Below are positions 1 to 8,249 of a stretch of DNA of 64,000 bases, in pieces; the stretch's first letter is position 1; the number at the start of each line of letters is the position of its first letter. The DNA lies in the NCBI RefSeq assembly GCF_004104015.1, contig NZ_RYFV01000013.1, positions 1 to 64,000 of the forward strand. Direction: 5' to 3'. The translations under genes and the position numbers were made by a program. The notes under the pieces are model-generated. The model was not told where the DNA came from, ran no database searches, and was given only the letters and a program-made list of their open reading frames with translations. The stretch is from Actinomyces oricola (lineage in GTDB: Bacteria > Actinomycetota > Actinomycetes > Actinomycetales > Actinomycetaceae).

Positions 1-125
1 TGGTTGCGGGCGATCTCCCGCGAGACCACCGAGACATCACGACCGATCCGCTCAGCGATCCTGCGCAACGACCAGCCCTGCTCCAGCCCCCGTGCGATCG
101 CAGCCCGATCCGACATCGTCAACAT
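1..125 (-). CDS. IS30-family transposase, N-terminal fragment (cut by window edge)
   Basis: The minus-strand reading frame running off the window edge encodes an N-terminal helix-turn-helix typical of IS30-family transposases: a 'LTMSDRAAIARGL' opening, then 'SLRRIAERIGRD' and 'VSREIARN'. This domain binds the terminal inverted repeats; the DDE catalytic domain would lie outside the window. ATG at 125 is the conservative start. TTG at 134 is better spaced from a GGGAGG at 145-140, and an in-frame stop (TAG) lies just upstream, so the gene cannot begin much earlier. There is no gene between it and the tRNA-Leu. It is partial, so whether the element is intact cannot be judged. Confidence 0.8.
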   Translation of the reverse strand, partial: MLTMSDRAAIARGLEQGWSLRRIAERIGRDVSVVSREIARN

Positions 126-152
126 CCCACCCAACACAACCTCCCGCCTCTA

Positions 153-173
153 ACCAGCACTGTTGCTACGACC
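153..173. mobile_element. Probable terminal region of the IS30-like element
   Basis: The segment just upstream of the transposase start reads, on the minus strand, as an imperfect 'GTAGCAACAGTGCTGG'-type end, similar in style to IS30-family terminal repeats. The partner end lies outside the window, so the inverted repeat and target duplication cannot be confirmed. The rest of 174-532 holds no gene or RNA that I can support. Confidence 0.35.
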
Positions 174-532
174 CTATGACACCACCATCAGGCCCTTCGC
201 GCTTGAGGGCGGGGCGAGTGCGACACCCCGGTGAGTGGGGGAGTGGGGATCAACTCCAATGTGATGTAAGGAGCCATTCATTTTTCATATCCGGCGGCAG
301 TGCGAGCCCTATGACCAACAACTGCTCCTTGCCCTCATACACGCCGAGATTAGCGAGATTAGCGTAGATCGGTGTCGTGTTGACCTCTGCATTGCCCCCA
401 GGGCGACTTGCCGAGGCCTGTCATGGCCGTCTCGTCAAACGAAAAACACCGCCGACGAGGACCGGCGCAGATCACAGTCCAACGCGGCCCAGAACCGTGC
501 ACCGCGCATTCCGGGAACGTATAAGACCGTCG

Positions 533-617
533 TGGTGCGCGAGAAGGGACTCGAACCCTCACGCCCGAAGGCACCAGGACCTAAACCTGGGGCGTCTGCC
601 AGTTCCGCCACTCGCGC
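533..617 (-). tRNA. tRNA-Leu (anticodon UAG)
   Basis: A complete class II tRNA is seen on the minus strand. The 7-bp acceptor GCGCGAG pairs with CTCGCGC. The anticodon arm is CCAGG-TTTAGGT-CCTGG with anticodon UAG, reading CUA and related Leu codons. There is a short variable arm and a T arm with GTTCGAGTC. Discriminator A and the CCA end are encoded (533-536). Confidence 0.95.
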
Positions 618-907
618 TCGTGGCCCAGCCTACGACACTGGGGCGCCCGTGCCCTCATCGGCTGGAGCCGTGTGACATGGCGGGCCCGGCGGCCCCACGA
701 TTCCACTCGACGGCATCATGGGCCCGGATTCGCCAGCGGCCCCCGGTGGTGACGTACAGTGTGGCGCCAAGAGCACCCTCACGCTCGGCGGACCGTGTGC
801 CCGCCGAGGCGGGCCCCACCGTCAAGCCGAGGGTGGGTATCCCCGCCACGCCCAGAGGCCCGCGCAAGGACGCCTGCCACGGGCACACCATCTAGGAGAA
901 CTACGTC

Positions 908-1996
908 ATGACCACCAGTTCCGCCATTCGCGTCGGCATCGTCGGGGTCGGCAACTGCGCCTCCTCCTTCGTCCAGGGAGTCACCTACTACCGTGACGCG
1001 GCCGCTGACGAGCGGGTTCCCGGACTCATGCATGTGAACTTCGGCGGCTACCACGTGCGCGACCTGGAGTTCGTCGCCGCCTTCGACGTCGACGCCGCCA
1101 AGGTCGGCCTCGACCTGGCCGAGGCCATTAACGCCTCGCAGAACAACACCATCCGCATTGCGGATGTGGCTCCCACCGGCGTCACGGTACAGCGCGGTGT
1201 CACCTTGGACGGCCTGGGCGACTACTACCGGGCCACCATCACCGAGTCGGACGCAGAGCCCGTCGACGTCGTCGCCGCCCTCAAGGAGGCCAAGGTCGAT
1301 GTTCTGGTGTGCTACCTGCCCGTGGGGAGCGAGGAGGCGGCCCGTTTCTACGCCCAGTGCGCGATTGACGCTCACTGCGCCTTCGTCAACTGCCTGCCGG
1401 TGTTCATTGGCTCCACCAAGGAATGGAGTGACAAGTTCGTCGCCGCGGGCGTGCCGATCATCGGCGACGACATTAAGAGCCAGCTGGGCGCCACCATCAC
1501 CCACCGTGTCCTGGCCCGCCTGTTCGAGGAGCGCGGGTGCATCCTGGACCGCACCTATCAGCTCAACGTCGGCGGGAACATGGACTTCAAGAACATGCTG
1601 CAGCGAAGCCGCCTGGAATCCAAGAAGATCTCCAAGACCAACGCCGTCCAGTCCAACCTGGAGCGTCGCTTGGACGACCACGACGTCCACATCGGCCCCT
1701 CCGACCATGTTGCCTGGCTTGACGACCGCAAGTGGGCCTATGTGCGCCTGGAGGGCCGTAACTTCGGCGACGCCCCCATCTCCGTGGAGTACAAGCTCGA
1801 GGTCTGGGACTCCCCGAACTCGGCGGGCATTGTCATTGACGCCGTGCGCGCCGCCAAGATCGCCCTGGACCGGGGCATTGGGGGCGAACTGCTGTCTGCT
1901 GCCTCCTACTTCATGAAGTCCCCCATGGAGCAGCGCCCCGACACTGAGGCCCGCGCCAGCGTGGAGGAGTTCATTGCCGGTACCCGCGAGCGCTGA
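908..1996 (+). CDS. ino1: Inositol-3-phosphate synthase (Ino1)
   Basis: Converts D-glucose 6-phosphate to 1D-myo-inositol 3-phosphate with NAD, feeding phosphatidylinositol and, in many actinobacteria, mycothiol. The 362-residue protein matches the short actinobacterial Ino1 type. The N-terminal Rossmann motif GIVGVGN is at residues 10-16. The conserved core [11 protein letters not shown] is near 186-196 and [11 protein letters not shown] at 220-230, where NAD and substrate bind. AGGAG at 894-898 sits 9 bases before the ATG. It is a single-gene unit facing the bcp gene, with a GC-rich hairpin between them. The pathway fits the PimB-like mannosyltransferase at the other end of the window. Bases 618-907 upstream hold no other gene. 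Confidence 0.95.
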   Translation: MTTSSAIRVGIVGVGNCASSFVQGVTYYRDAAADERVPGLMHVNFGGYHVRDLEFVAAFDVDAAKVGLDLAEAINASQNNTIRIADVAPTGVTVQRGVTLDGLGDYYRATITESDAEPVDVVAALKEAKVDVLVCYLPVGSEEAARFYAQCAIDAHCAFVNCLPVFIGSTKEWSDKFVAAGVPIIGDDIKSQLGATITHRVLARLFEERGCILDRTYQLNVGGNMDFKNMLQRSRLESKKISKTNAVQSNLERRLDDHDVHIGPSDHVAWLDDRKWAYVRLEGRNFGDAPISVEYKLEVWDSPNSAGIVIDAVRAAKIALDRGIGGELLSAASYFMKSPMEQRPDTEARASVEEFIAGTRER

Positions 1997-2030
1997 GGCT
2001 GTGCAGCCCGCGGGCCCTGTGGACGACGAA

Positions 2031-2057
2031 GGCCGGCCGCCATTGCGGCGGCCGGCC
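2031..2057. terminator. GC hairpin between convergent ino1 and bcp
   Basis: An 11-bp perfect stem (GGCCGGCCGCC with GGCGGCCGGCC) closes a 5-base loop. It has no T tract. Its position between two converging genes suggests a two-way terminator. Confidence 0.55.
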
Positions 2058-2083
2058 CCAGGCCCTTCTCGCAGCTCAGCGAT

Positions 2084-2569
2084 CTAGGCCGGATCCTGGA
2101 TGTTGAGCTCCTTGCGCAGGCGATTCACATGCCCGGTGGCCTTAACGTTGTACTGGGCCAGTTCGACGCGGCCCTGCGCGTCGACCACGATTGTGGAGCG
2201 CAGGACGCCGGTGTAGAGGCGCCCGTAATTCTTCTTCTGGCCCCACACGCCCCAGGCCTCCATGACCGCGTGGTCAATGTCGGACAGGAGCGGGAAGGTC
2301 AAGGACTGGCGCTCGGCGAACCGGTGCAGTGTCTCAGGGGAGTCCGGTGAGACCCCCACCACGCTGTAGCCCGCCGCCTTCCAGGCGTCCAGGGAGTCGC
2401 GGAAGTCGTGGGCTTCACGGGTGCACCCGGGGGTGGAGGCTTTGGGGTAGAAGTAGACGACGACACCCCGCTCGGACTCGGCGCGCAGCCTGGTCAGGGG
2501 GACAGGCGTGCCGGTGGCGTCCGGGAGCGTGAAGTCTGGGGCGGTGTCTCCGACGGCGAGCTGGGGCAT
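2084..2569 (-). CDS. bcp: Peroxiredoxin, Bcp/PrxQ type, one-cysteine form
   Basis: A thiol peroxidase that reduces H2O2 and organic hydroperoxides in the cytoplasm. The 161 residues start with the AhpC/TSA pattern 'GDTAPDFTLPD'. The peroxidatic cysteine is C49 in 'TPGCTREAH'. Typical PrxQ/Bcp proteins carry the resolving cysteine five residues later (TPGCTxEAC); here that position is H54. C49 is in fact the only cysteine in the protein, so it must act as a 1-Cys enzyme or use an external thiol such as mycothiol or a redoxin. Start ATG 2569 has a strong AAGGAGGAG upstream. It is monocistronic and converges on ino1. Confidence 0.92.
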   Translation of the reverse strand: MPQLAVGDTAPDFTLPDATGTPVPLTRLRAESERGVVVYFYPKASTPGCTREAHDFRDSLDAWKAAGYSVVGVSPDSPETLHRFAERQSLTFPLLSDIDHAVMEAWGVWGQKKNYGRLYTGVLRSTIVVDAQGRVELAQYNVKATGHVNRLRKELNIQDPA

Positions 2570-2705
2570 CAGCGGGCCTCCTCCTTGTCGATGCTGCTCC
2601 GCTTCATCCTTGCATCGTCGCAGCGGCTGGGTGAAGAGGTGCGCCCATAGGACTTTCGTGAGGTGCCTGACGCGTCTGATTGGGATTAAGGGTGCGGGCC
2701 CGCGG

Positions 2706-2789
2706 GACTCCGGCCCCGCCTGCGGGGGTTGGGCAACGGAGGCGGGGCGGGAGCGTGACCTTTAAGACTCCGGCTCCGCCTGCGGGGGT
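2706..2789. repeat. Two 24-bp direct repeats, 60 bp apart
   Basis: Copies at 2706-2729 and 2766-2789 differ at one base (GACTCCGGCYCC...). Each can fold a tight CCCCGC-CT-GCGGGG hairpin. The second copy touches the stop codon of the small gene at 2789, so one or both could end its transcript. Apart from these, 2570-2788 contains nothing I recognise. Confidence 0.6.
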
Positions 2790-2971
2790 CAGGCGGCCAA
2801 CTCCACCAGGTCCTCCTGGGCGGCGCGGGCCTCCTGGGCGGCGTGAAGGCGCTCAAGGGCTCGCTCCAGGCGGGAGGGGGCCGCCGAGGCGCTCAATGAG
2901 TCCAGCTCGGTGCGCGCCGCAATGAGCTCGCGCTCAACCTGTGCCGGGGTATTGGTGCTGTAGGTTCGCAT
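2789..2971 (-). CDS. Small hypothetical protein, 60 residues, probable coiled coil
   Basis: I do not recognise this protein. The start ATG at 2971 has a good AAGGAG just upstream; the same frame stays open further upstream, but that extension has no coding character and overlaps tRNA sequence. The product is Ala/Glu/Arg/Leu-rich and lacks cysteine. From about residue 11 to the end it has the heptad-like spacing of one long helix ('QVERELIAARTELDSL', 'RLERALERLHAAQEAR'). It could be a small coiled-coil scaffold or a regulator. It stands alone between bcp and the tRNA-Lys pair. Bases 2972-3275 upstream hold no other gene. Confidence 0.6.
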   Translation of the reverse strand: MRTYSTNTPAQVERELIAARTELDSLSASAAPSRLERALERLHAAQEARAAQEDLVELAA

Positions 2972-3275
2972 TGTCTCTCCTTGTCTTCTGCGGCCCTGGG
3001 CGGGCCGGTGGGGTGTCCCGGAAGGGCAGGTCGATCCTGCGTGGGACCCCGTGGCGTGTGGGTGCCGCTGCGGCGGCCGGTAGGACGGTTGAGCGCACCC
3101 GCGGTCAACCCGTGCGAGGATCCGGGTAGGCGCCATACCAACCGTGCAGGCGCACAGTCGTGGTGAGAGCCGCGCCTGCGCCCGCCCACGGTACTGGCCC
3201 TGTTGGCATAAGGCCGTATTCCGCGGGCGCCGCTGCGCGAGCGCCCGGGTACGGCCGGCGGCGCCGGCCCTCGCG

Positions 3276-3351
<76 letters not shown>

Positions 3352-3401
3352 TCAGTCAAGAATGACTATCACATCCTTCTGGCTGTGGGGCCAGCAGGAG
3401 G

Positions 3402-3477
<76 letters not shown>

Positions 3478-3674
3478 CTCGCACCAAGCGCCTTCGCGCC
3501 CGGCGACGGAGGAAGACTTTACGGGGCGGCACCCGCCGAGTCCAGACAAGATTCTGTGAGACACCTCATTGTCTGCCGGGCGCGGCGGCACACCCGGCGG
3601 CCTTGTCGTCGAACCCACTCGATATTCGCGGATCCTCAGACGCCAGATCGCCCATGCGCGAGCGACGATGGCGG

Positions 3675-3680
3675 TACCTT
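3675..3680 (+). promoter_or_regulatory. -10 element of a probable leaderless promoter (ATP-grasp gene)
   Basis: TACCTT ends six bases before the GTG start at 3687. This spacing would place the transcription start at or next to the start codon. No Shine-Dalgarno sequence is present. Confidence 0.6.
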
Positions 3681-3686
3681 AGAACA

Positions 3687-4607
3687 GTGAGCGAGCCCAT
3701 TGTGACCCTGGCGACATCAGCGGACTTCCCCAACCTCGACGAAGACGACCGCGGCCTGCCCGACGCCCTGCGCGCCCGTGGCATTGAGCCCCGGGTCGCC
3801 GTATGGAACGACCCGGGCGTCAACTGGGAGGACGCCGGCGTGGTCGTCCTGCGGAGCGTGCGCGATTACGCCACCAACGACCAGTATGCGGACTTCCTGG
3901 CCTGGACCCGCTCCGTGCCGCGCCTGGTCAACCACCCCGACATTGTGGAGTGGAACTCCGATAAGCACTACCTGACCCGCCTGGCTGAGCTGGGCGCGCC
4001 CATGATCCCCACCATCTGGCTGGAGCCCTCCGCGCACTACAACAAGCACCAGGTGCACACGCGCTTCCCGGCGCTGGGCGACTTCGTGGTCAAGCCCGCC
4101 GTCTCCTCCGGTGGCCGCGGCACCGGACGGTATACCGCCACCGACGCGCGCTCGCGCTCGCAGGCCATTAACGACACCCGGCATCACCTCCGTCGGGGGC
4201 GCTCGGTCATGGTCCAGCGCTACTTGGAGCAGGTCGACCGCCAGGGCGAGATCTCCCTGGTGTACTTCAATGGCGTGCTCTCCCACGCCGTGGAGAAGGT
4301 GCCCATGCTCCACCCGCGCTTCCGCTCCGAAGACGAGGTCCACGAGGAGATCGCCACCGCCCGTGAGCCCAGTGATCAGGAGTGGCTGTGGGGCGAGCGC
4401 GCCCGCAAGGCGATCCACAAGCTCATTAAGGAGCACTCCAAGCGGGACATTCAGTTGCTGTTCAACCGGGTCGACGTAGTCCCCGACGGGGCGGGCGGCT
4501 TCTACCTCATGGAGGTCTCTCTCATTGACGCGGGCCTCTACCTGTCCAAGGCGGAGGGGGCCATGGACAACTTCGCCGACGCCATTGCGCAGCGCGTCTT
4601 CTGGTGA
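3687..4607 (+). CDS. ATP-grasp domain protein, RimK/DcsG-like, orphan
   Basis: A 306-residue ATP-grasp ligase-type protein. The N-terminal third is a pre-ATP-grasp Rossmann-like region. 'DFVVKPAVSSGGRGTGRY' (residues 132-149) is the nucleotide-binding strand and glycine-rich loop. 'MVQRYLEQVDRQGEISLVYF' is near 175-194, and the C-terminal 'RVDVV...LMEVSLID' (261-281) supplies metal-binding acidic residues. The family includes cyclo-ligases such as DcsG of D-cycloserine synthesis and several peptide ligases. No biosynthetic partner is next to it, so the substrate is unknown. I chose the GTG at 3687 because a -10-like TACCTT lies six bases upstream; the frame is open further upstream but overlaps a tRNA. 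Confidence 0.82.
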   Translation: MSEPIVTLATSADFPNLDEDDRGLPDALRARGIEPRVAVWNDPGVNWEDAGVVVLRSVRDYATNDQYADFLAWTRSVPRLVNHPDIVEWNSDKHYLTRLAELGAPMIPTIWLEPSAHYNKHQVHTRFPALGDFVVKPAVSSGGRGTGRYTATDARSRSQAINDTRHHLRRGRSVMVQRYLEQVDRQGEISLVYFNGVLSHAVEKVPMLHPRFRSEDEVHEEIATAREPSDQEWLWGERARKAIHKLIKEHSKRDIQLLFNRVDVVPDGAGGFYLMEVSLIDAGLYLSKAEGAMDNFADAIAQRVFW

Positions 4608-4686
4608 GCTCCGGGAATAGGGGCCGCCGCCGGCCGGTTCTCACCGGCGGCCGGGGCCCCGGCCGTTCCTCGACCACGGAGAGCTG

Positions 4687-5070
4687 ATGCGCACCATCCT
4701 GAACATCGTCTGGGTTGTCTTCTCAGGGTTCTGGCTCTGGCTGGAGTACCTGCTGGCGGGGGTCGTAGCCTGCCTGTTCATTGTGACGATCCCCGCGGGC
4801 CTGGCCTGCTTCCGCATCGCCGGCTATGTGCTGTGGCCCTTCGGGCGCGAGGTGGTCAAGAAGCCGAGCGCTGGGGCCATGAGCGGGATTTCGAACATTA
4901 TCTGGTTCGCAGTGGCCGGGCTGTGGCTGGCCATAGGGCATGTGGTGACGGCCGCCGCCCAGGCCGTCACCGTTGTGGGCTTCCCCCTGGCCATTGCGAA
5001 TATCAAGATGATCCCGGTGACCTGCTTCCCCTTCGGCAAGGAGATCGTCTCCGGCCGCGGCATCCTCTGA
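4687..5070 (+). CDS. YccF domain-containing inner membrane protein
   Basis: The 127-residue protein has the two-copy YccF architecture: 'LNIVWVVFSGFWLWLEYLLAG' matched by 'SNIIWFAVAGLWLAIGHVVTA', each followed by an 'IPAGLACF.../FPLAIANI...' helix. 'YVLWPFGREVV' and 'VTCFPFGKEIV' are repeated at the membrane edge. About four membrane segments are expected. The function of the family is not established. A CGGAGAG lies close before the ATG. It follows the ATP-grasp gene by 79 bases and converges on the helicase gene. Confidence 0.9.
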   Translation: MRTILNIVWVVFSGFWLWLEYLLAGVVACLFIVTIPAGLACFRIAGYVLWPFGREVVKKPSAGAMSGISNIIWFAVAGLWLAIGHVVTAAAQAVTVVGFPLAIANIKMIPVTCFPFGKEIVSGRGIL

Positions 5071-5119
5071 GACTCTCCGCGACTGCTCGCCCAGCGGGCC
5101 GCCGGGAGAGCCGCGGCCC

Positions 5120-7807
5120 TCACCCTTGCGGTCCCACGGACAGCAGTCGCAGCACCACCTGCTCCGCCTCGTCGGACGCCGTCAGGTCCACCAGCGCCAC
5201 CAACCGCCAGTCGTGGTCGCCCTCCGGGTCCTCCAGCACCTGCGTGGCCAGCCACACCTTTCGGCCCGAGCGCTCCAGGGCCTCCCGCAGCCGCTCAGAG
5301 ACCCCCACCGCCGCCAGCGCCGAGTCGTCAGGCTGCTCATCCAGTGGGGCGAGCGCCACCGCCCGGGCCGCCTGGTCCGTGCCCAGCCAGTCGTACTCCT
5401 CCCAGTAGCGCCCCAGAGCCTCATCCCAACGCCGCTCGCCCCAGCCGGAGGCGGCATCCAGGCGCGCCAGGCCCTCGACGTCGTCGCGCGCCATGAGCTC
5501 CACCCGGCGGAAGAGCTCTTTGCGGACCGCCACCCGGAAGGCGTGCAGATTGCGAGTGAAAGCCACCTTTCCGTCAGCGTCGGCCCCGAAAGCCCGCTCG
5601 ACGCCCAGGGAGTCGTCGGCGTCCGGGCGGTCCGCCTCCAGCAGGGCCGCCCCCTCTTGTGCACGACCGGACTGGGCGGCCCCCAGCGCCTCCCACTCAT
5701 CGAGCAGGGAGGAGTCCACGGCGCGCACCAGGCCCCCCAGCCAGTCAATGAGCTCGACCACCTCCGAGGTGCGGTGCTCGTCGGGCACCACCTGGCGCAG
5801 CGCCCGGTAGGCGTCAGTGAGGTAGCGCAGTACCACCCCCTCAGACCGCCCCAGCTCGTAACGGGAGATGAGATCGGAGAAGGTCATGGCGTTCTCCACC
5901 ATCTCGCGCACCACGGATTTCGGACTCAGTTCGTAGTCGGCCACCCAGGGGTTGGCCCGCCGGTACATCTCCAGGGCGGGAGCGAGCAGGTCGGCCAGCG
6001 GCTGGGGCCAGGTGATCTCCTCCATGGCCGCCAGGCGCTCCTCATAATCCATTCCCTCGGCCTTCATGGCGGCGATGGCCTCGCCGCGGGCCGCCCGCTG
6101 CTGGGCGTACAGGAGCGGGCGGGGGTCATCCAAAGTAGCTTCAACCACCGAGACCACGTCCACGGTGTGCTCGGGGGACTCCACATCCAGCAGGTCCATG
6201 GCCGCCAGCGCGAAGGGCGCCAGAGGCTGATTGAGGGCGAAGTCCCCGGGCAGGTCCACCGCCAGGCGCAGGCGGGGGCGCCCATCCGCGGCCGCGACAG
6301 CGGAGGAGACGTGCTCGACCACGCCGGCCGTGCGCAGGGAGCGGTAGATGTCCAGGGCCCGGCGCACATGCGCCCGGCGCTCGGCGGGCGTGGCGTGCGC
6401 GCGAGCAATCAAGGCGGCCATGTGGGCCACCGGGTCGCCGGGCCGCTCCATGAGGTTGAGAACCATGGTGGTGGTGACCTGGAACTGGCTGGTGAGGGTC
6501 TCGGGTGCGGCGTCGCGCAGGCGCTCAAAGGTCTTGTCCGTCCAGTTGACCCGCCCCTCAGGGGCCTTCTTGCGCACGATCTTGCGGCGCTTACGCTCGT
6601 CATCCCCAGCCCGGGCCAGGGCCTTGGCGTTCTCAATGACGTGCTCAGGGGCCTGGACTTCCACGTAGCCGCGGGTGTCGAAGCCGGCCCGCCCGGCCCG
6701 TCCCGCGACTTGGTGGAACTCCCGGGCGGTGAGGTGGCGCTCCTTAGCGCCATCGAACTTCACCAGGGAGGTCAGGACCACGCTGCGGATGGGCACATTA
6801 ATCCCCACCCCCAGGGTGTCGGTGCCGCAGATGACGGCCAGTAGCCCCGCCCGCGCCAGGCGCTCAATAAGCCGCCGGTAGCGCGGCAGCATGCCGGCGT
6901 GGTGAACCCCGACGCCAGAGCGCAGCAGTCGCGACAAGGTCGCCCCGAACCCCCCGCCGAAGCGGAAGTCCCCCAGAGCGGCCGCAATCGCCTTCTTGCG
7001 GGCCTTGGGCACCAGGTCCACGCTCAGCAGCGCCGTGGCCCTCTCCACAGCCTGCTTCTGGGAGAAGTGGACGACGTAGACCGGGGCCTTGTCCTGACCA
7101 ACCAGGCGCTGGAGCAGTTCGCCAATGGGCTCGACACTGTAGTCCAGCTCCAGGGGCACTGGCCGCACGGCGTCGTCGACGACGGCGACCCGGCGCCCGG
7201 TGCGCGACTCCAGGTCCCGCACGAAGAAGCTCACATCCCCCAGGGTGGCCGACATGAGCACCATCTGGGCCTGGGGGAGTTCAAGGAGCGGCACCTGCCA
7301 GGCCCAGCCGCGCTGCGGGTCGGCGTAGTAGTGGAACTCGTCCATGACCACGCAGTCCACGTCCAGGTCCTCGCCCTGCCGCAACGCCTGGTTGGCCAAG
7401 ATCTCGGCAGTGCAACAGATGACGGGGGCGGCGGCGTTAATGGAGGTGTCGCCAGTGATCATGCCGACGTTCTCCGCCCCGAACAGGCGCACCAACTCGA
7501 AGAACTTCTCGCTGACCAGGGCCTTAAGCGGGGCGGTGTAATAGGAGCGGCCCCCGCGCGCCAGAGAGGCGGTGTGGGCCGCCAGGGCGATCATTGACTT
7601 GCCCGATCCGGTGGGAGTGGCGGCAATGAGGTGGCGGTCCTCCAGAATCCGGGACAGGGCCTCGTCCTGGTGAGGGTAAAGAGGGCGGCCGGTTTCCTCG
7701 GCCCACTGGCTGAAAGCCAGGTAGACCTCCTCGGGCTCGGGCACCCGGTCGGGGTCATCGGCCGGAATGAGGGTATCGAGCATGGCGTTGAGGGCCGGGG
7801 CGGTCAT
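5120..7807 (-). CDS. Ski2-like DEAD/DEAH-box helicase with DUF3516 C-terminus
   Basis: An 895-residue superfamily 2 helicase. Walker A 'ATPTGSGKS' is at 63-71, motif II DEFH at 156-159 and motif III SAT at 186-188. 'HHAGMLPRYR' is near 302-311, 'GTDTLGVGINVP' near 328-339, and motif VI QVAGRAGR at 366-373. The remaining ~500 residues match the actinobacterial DUF3516 helicase type in length and helix-rich character, with recurrent 'RYELGRSEGVVLRYL' and 'YRALRQVVP'. The family is thought to act on RNA or structured nucleic acid; its exact role is unknown. Start ATG 7807 is chosen on alignment grounds, since no clear ribosome binding site precedes it. It is monocistronic and convergent with yccF. 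Confidence 0.88.
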   Translation of the reverse strand: MTAPALNAMLDTLIPADDPDRVPEPEEVYLAFSQWAEETGRPLYPHQDEALSRILEDRHLIAATPTGSGKSMIALAAHTASLARGGRSYYTAPLKALVSEKFFELVRLFGAENVGMITGDTSINAAAPVICCTAEILANQALRQGEDLDVDCVVMDEFHYYADPQRGWAWQVPLLELPQAQMVLMSATLGDVSFFVRDLESRTGRRVAVVDDAVRPVPLELDYSVEPIGELLQRLVGQDKAPVYVVHFSQKQAVERATALLSVDLVPKARKKAIAAALGDFRFGGGFGATLSRLLRSGVGVHHAGMLPRYRRLIERLARAGLLAVICGTDTLGVGINVPIRSVVLTSLVKFDGAKERHLTAREFHQVAGRAGRAGFDTRGYVEVQAPEHVIENAKALARAGDDERKRRKIVRKKAPEGRVNWTDKTFERLRDAAPETLTSQFQVTTTMVLNLMERPGDPVAHMAALIARAHATPAERRAHVRRALDIYRSLRTAGVVEHVSSAVAAADGRPRLRLAVDLPGDFALNQPLAPFALAAMDLLDVESPEHTVDVVSVVEATLDDPRPLLYAQQRAARGEAIAAMKAEGMDYEERLAAMEEITWPQPLADLLAPALEMYRRANPWVADYELSPKSVVREMVENAMTFSDLISRYELGRSEGVVLRYLTDAYRALRQVVPDEHRTSEVVELIDWLGGLVRAVDSSLLDEWEALGAAQSGRAQEGAALLEADRPDADDSLGVERAFGADADGKVAFTRNLHAFRVAVRKELFRRVELMARDDVEGLARLDAASGWGERRWDEALGRYWEEYDWLGTDQAARAVALAPLDEQPDDSALAAVGVSERLREALERSGRKVWLATQVLEDPEGDHDWRLVALVDLTASDEAEQVVLRLLSVGPQG

Positions 7808-7948
7808 GGGCCCATGGTCTCACGCCAATAGTCACCGGCCCGGGATGACCGTGGCGGGACGCCTGGGATTGCCCGGCGCCCCGGGCGCTTAAGGGAACGG
7901 CTGCATATCTCAGTGCGCGCGGCCGGCCCGCCCGGAAGCGCACGGGGC

Positions 7949-8060
7949 GCATCCGTGAGATCCGTGGGGATTGTTGCCGGTGGCCGGGGCGGTGCCGGCA
8001 GGGACCGCGCACAACAGAAACGATCAACATGCGGGCGCCCGCACATCTATGCATCCGTGA
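7949..8060. promoter_or_regulatory. Upstream region of the symporter genes with palindrome and direct repeat
   Basis: The 442-base gap 7808-8249 holds no supportable gene. Two features stand out. One is a perfect 14-bp palindrome, TGCGGGCGCCCGCA, at 8030-8043. The other is a 10-bp direct repeat GCATCCGTGA at 7949-7958 and 8051-8060 on either side of it. They could be operator sites for the AGCS genes. I looked for a glycine riboswitch here and could not find its conserved cores. Confidence 0.3.
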
Positions 8061-8249
8061 CGTGAGACCATGCGGGTCATTCCCGACTCCCGAGAGCGAA
8101 AGGCCGCATACGCCGTGGACGCAACGTTGAACCGCACCGCGGTCCATGACGGACTCAAGTGTGTGGCGCGGCCCTAGGGCAGCGCCCCGGGGCACCGCCG
8201 CGCCCCGCCCCTCCCGCACGCATCCCGCCCCGACGACAGGAGCCCTCCC

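Noticed and set aside
377-895. Plus-strand open frame of 172 codons before ino1
   Set aside because: It runs through the tRNA-Leu gene in antisense, lacks a ribosome binding site and shows no protein-like motif.
8044-8249. Glycine riboswitch before the AGCS genes
   Set aside because: Glycine riboswitches often precede such transporters, but the conserved GGAGAG...CGAAGGAGCAA...CTCTCAGG cores are not present. The same search before gcvP (38884-39020) was negative.
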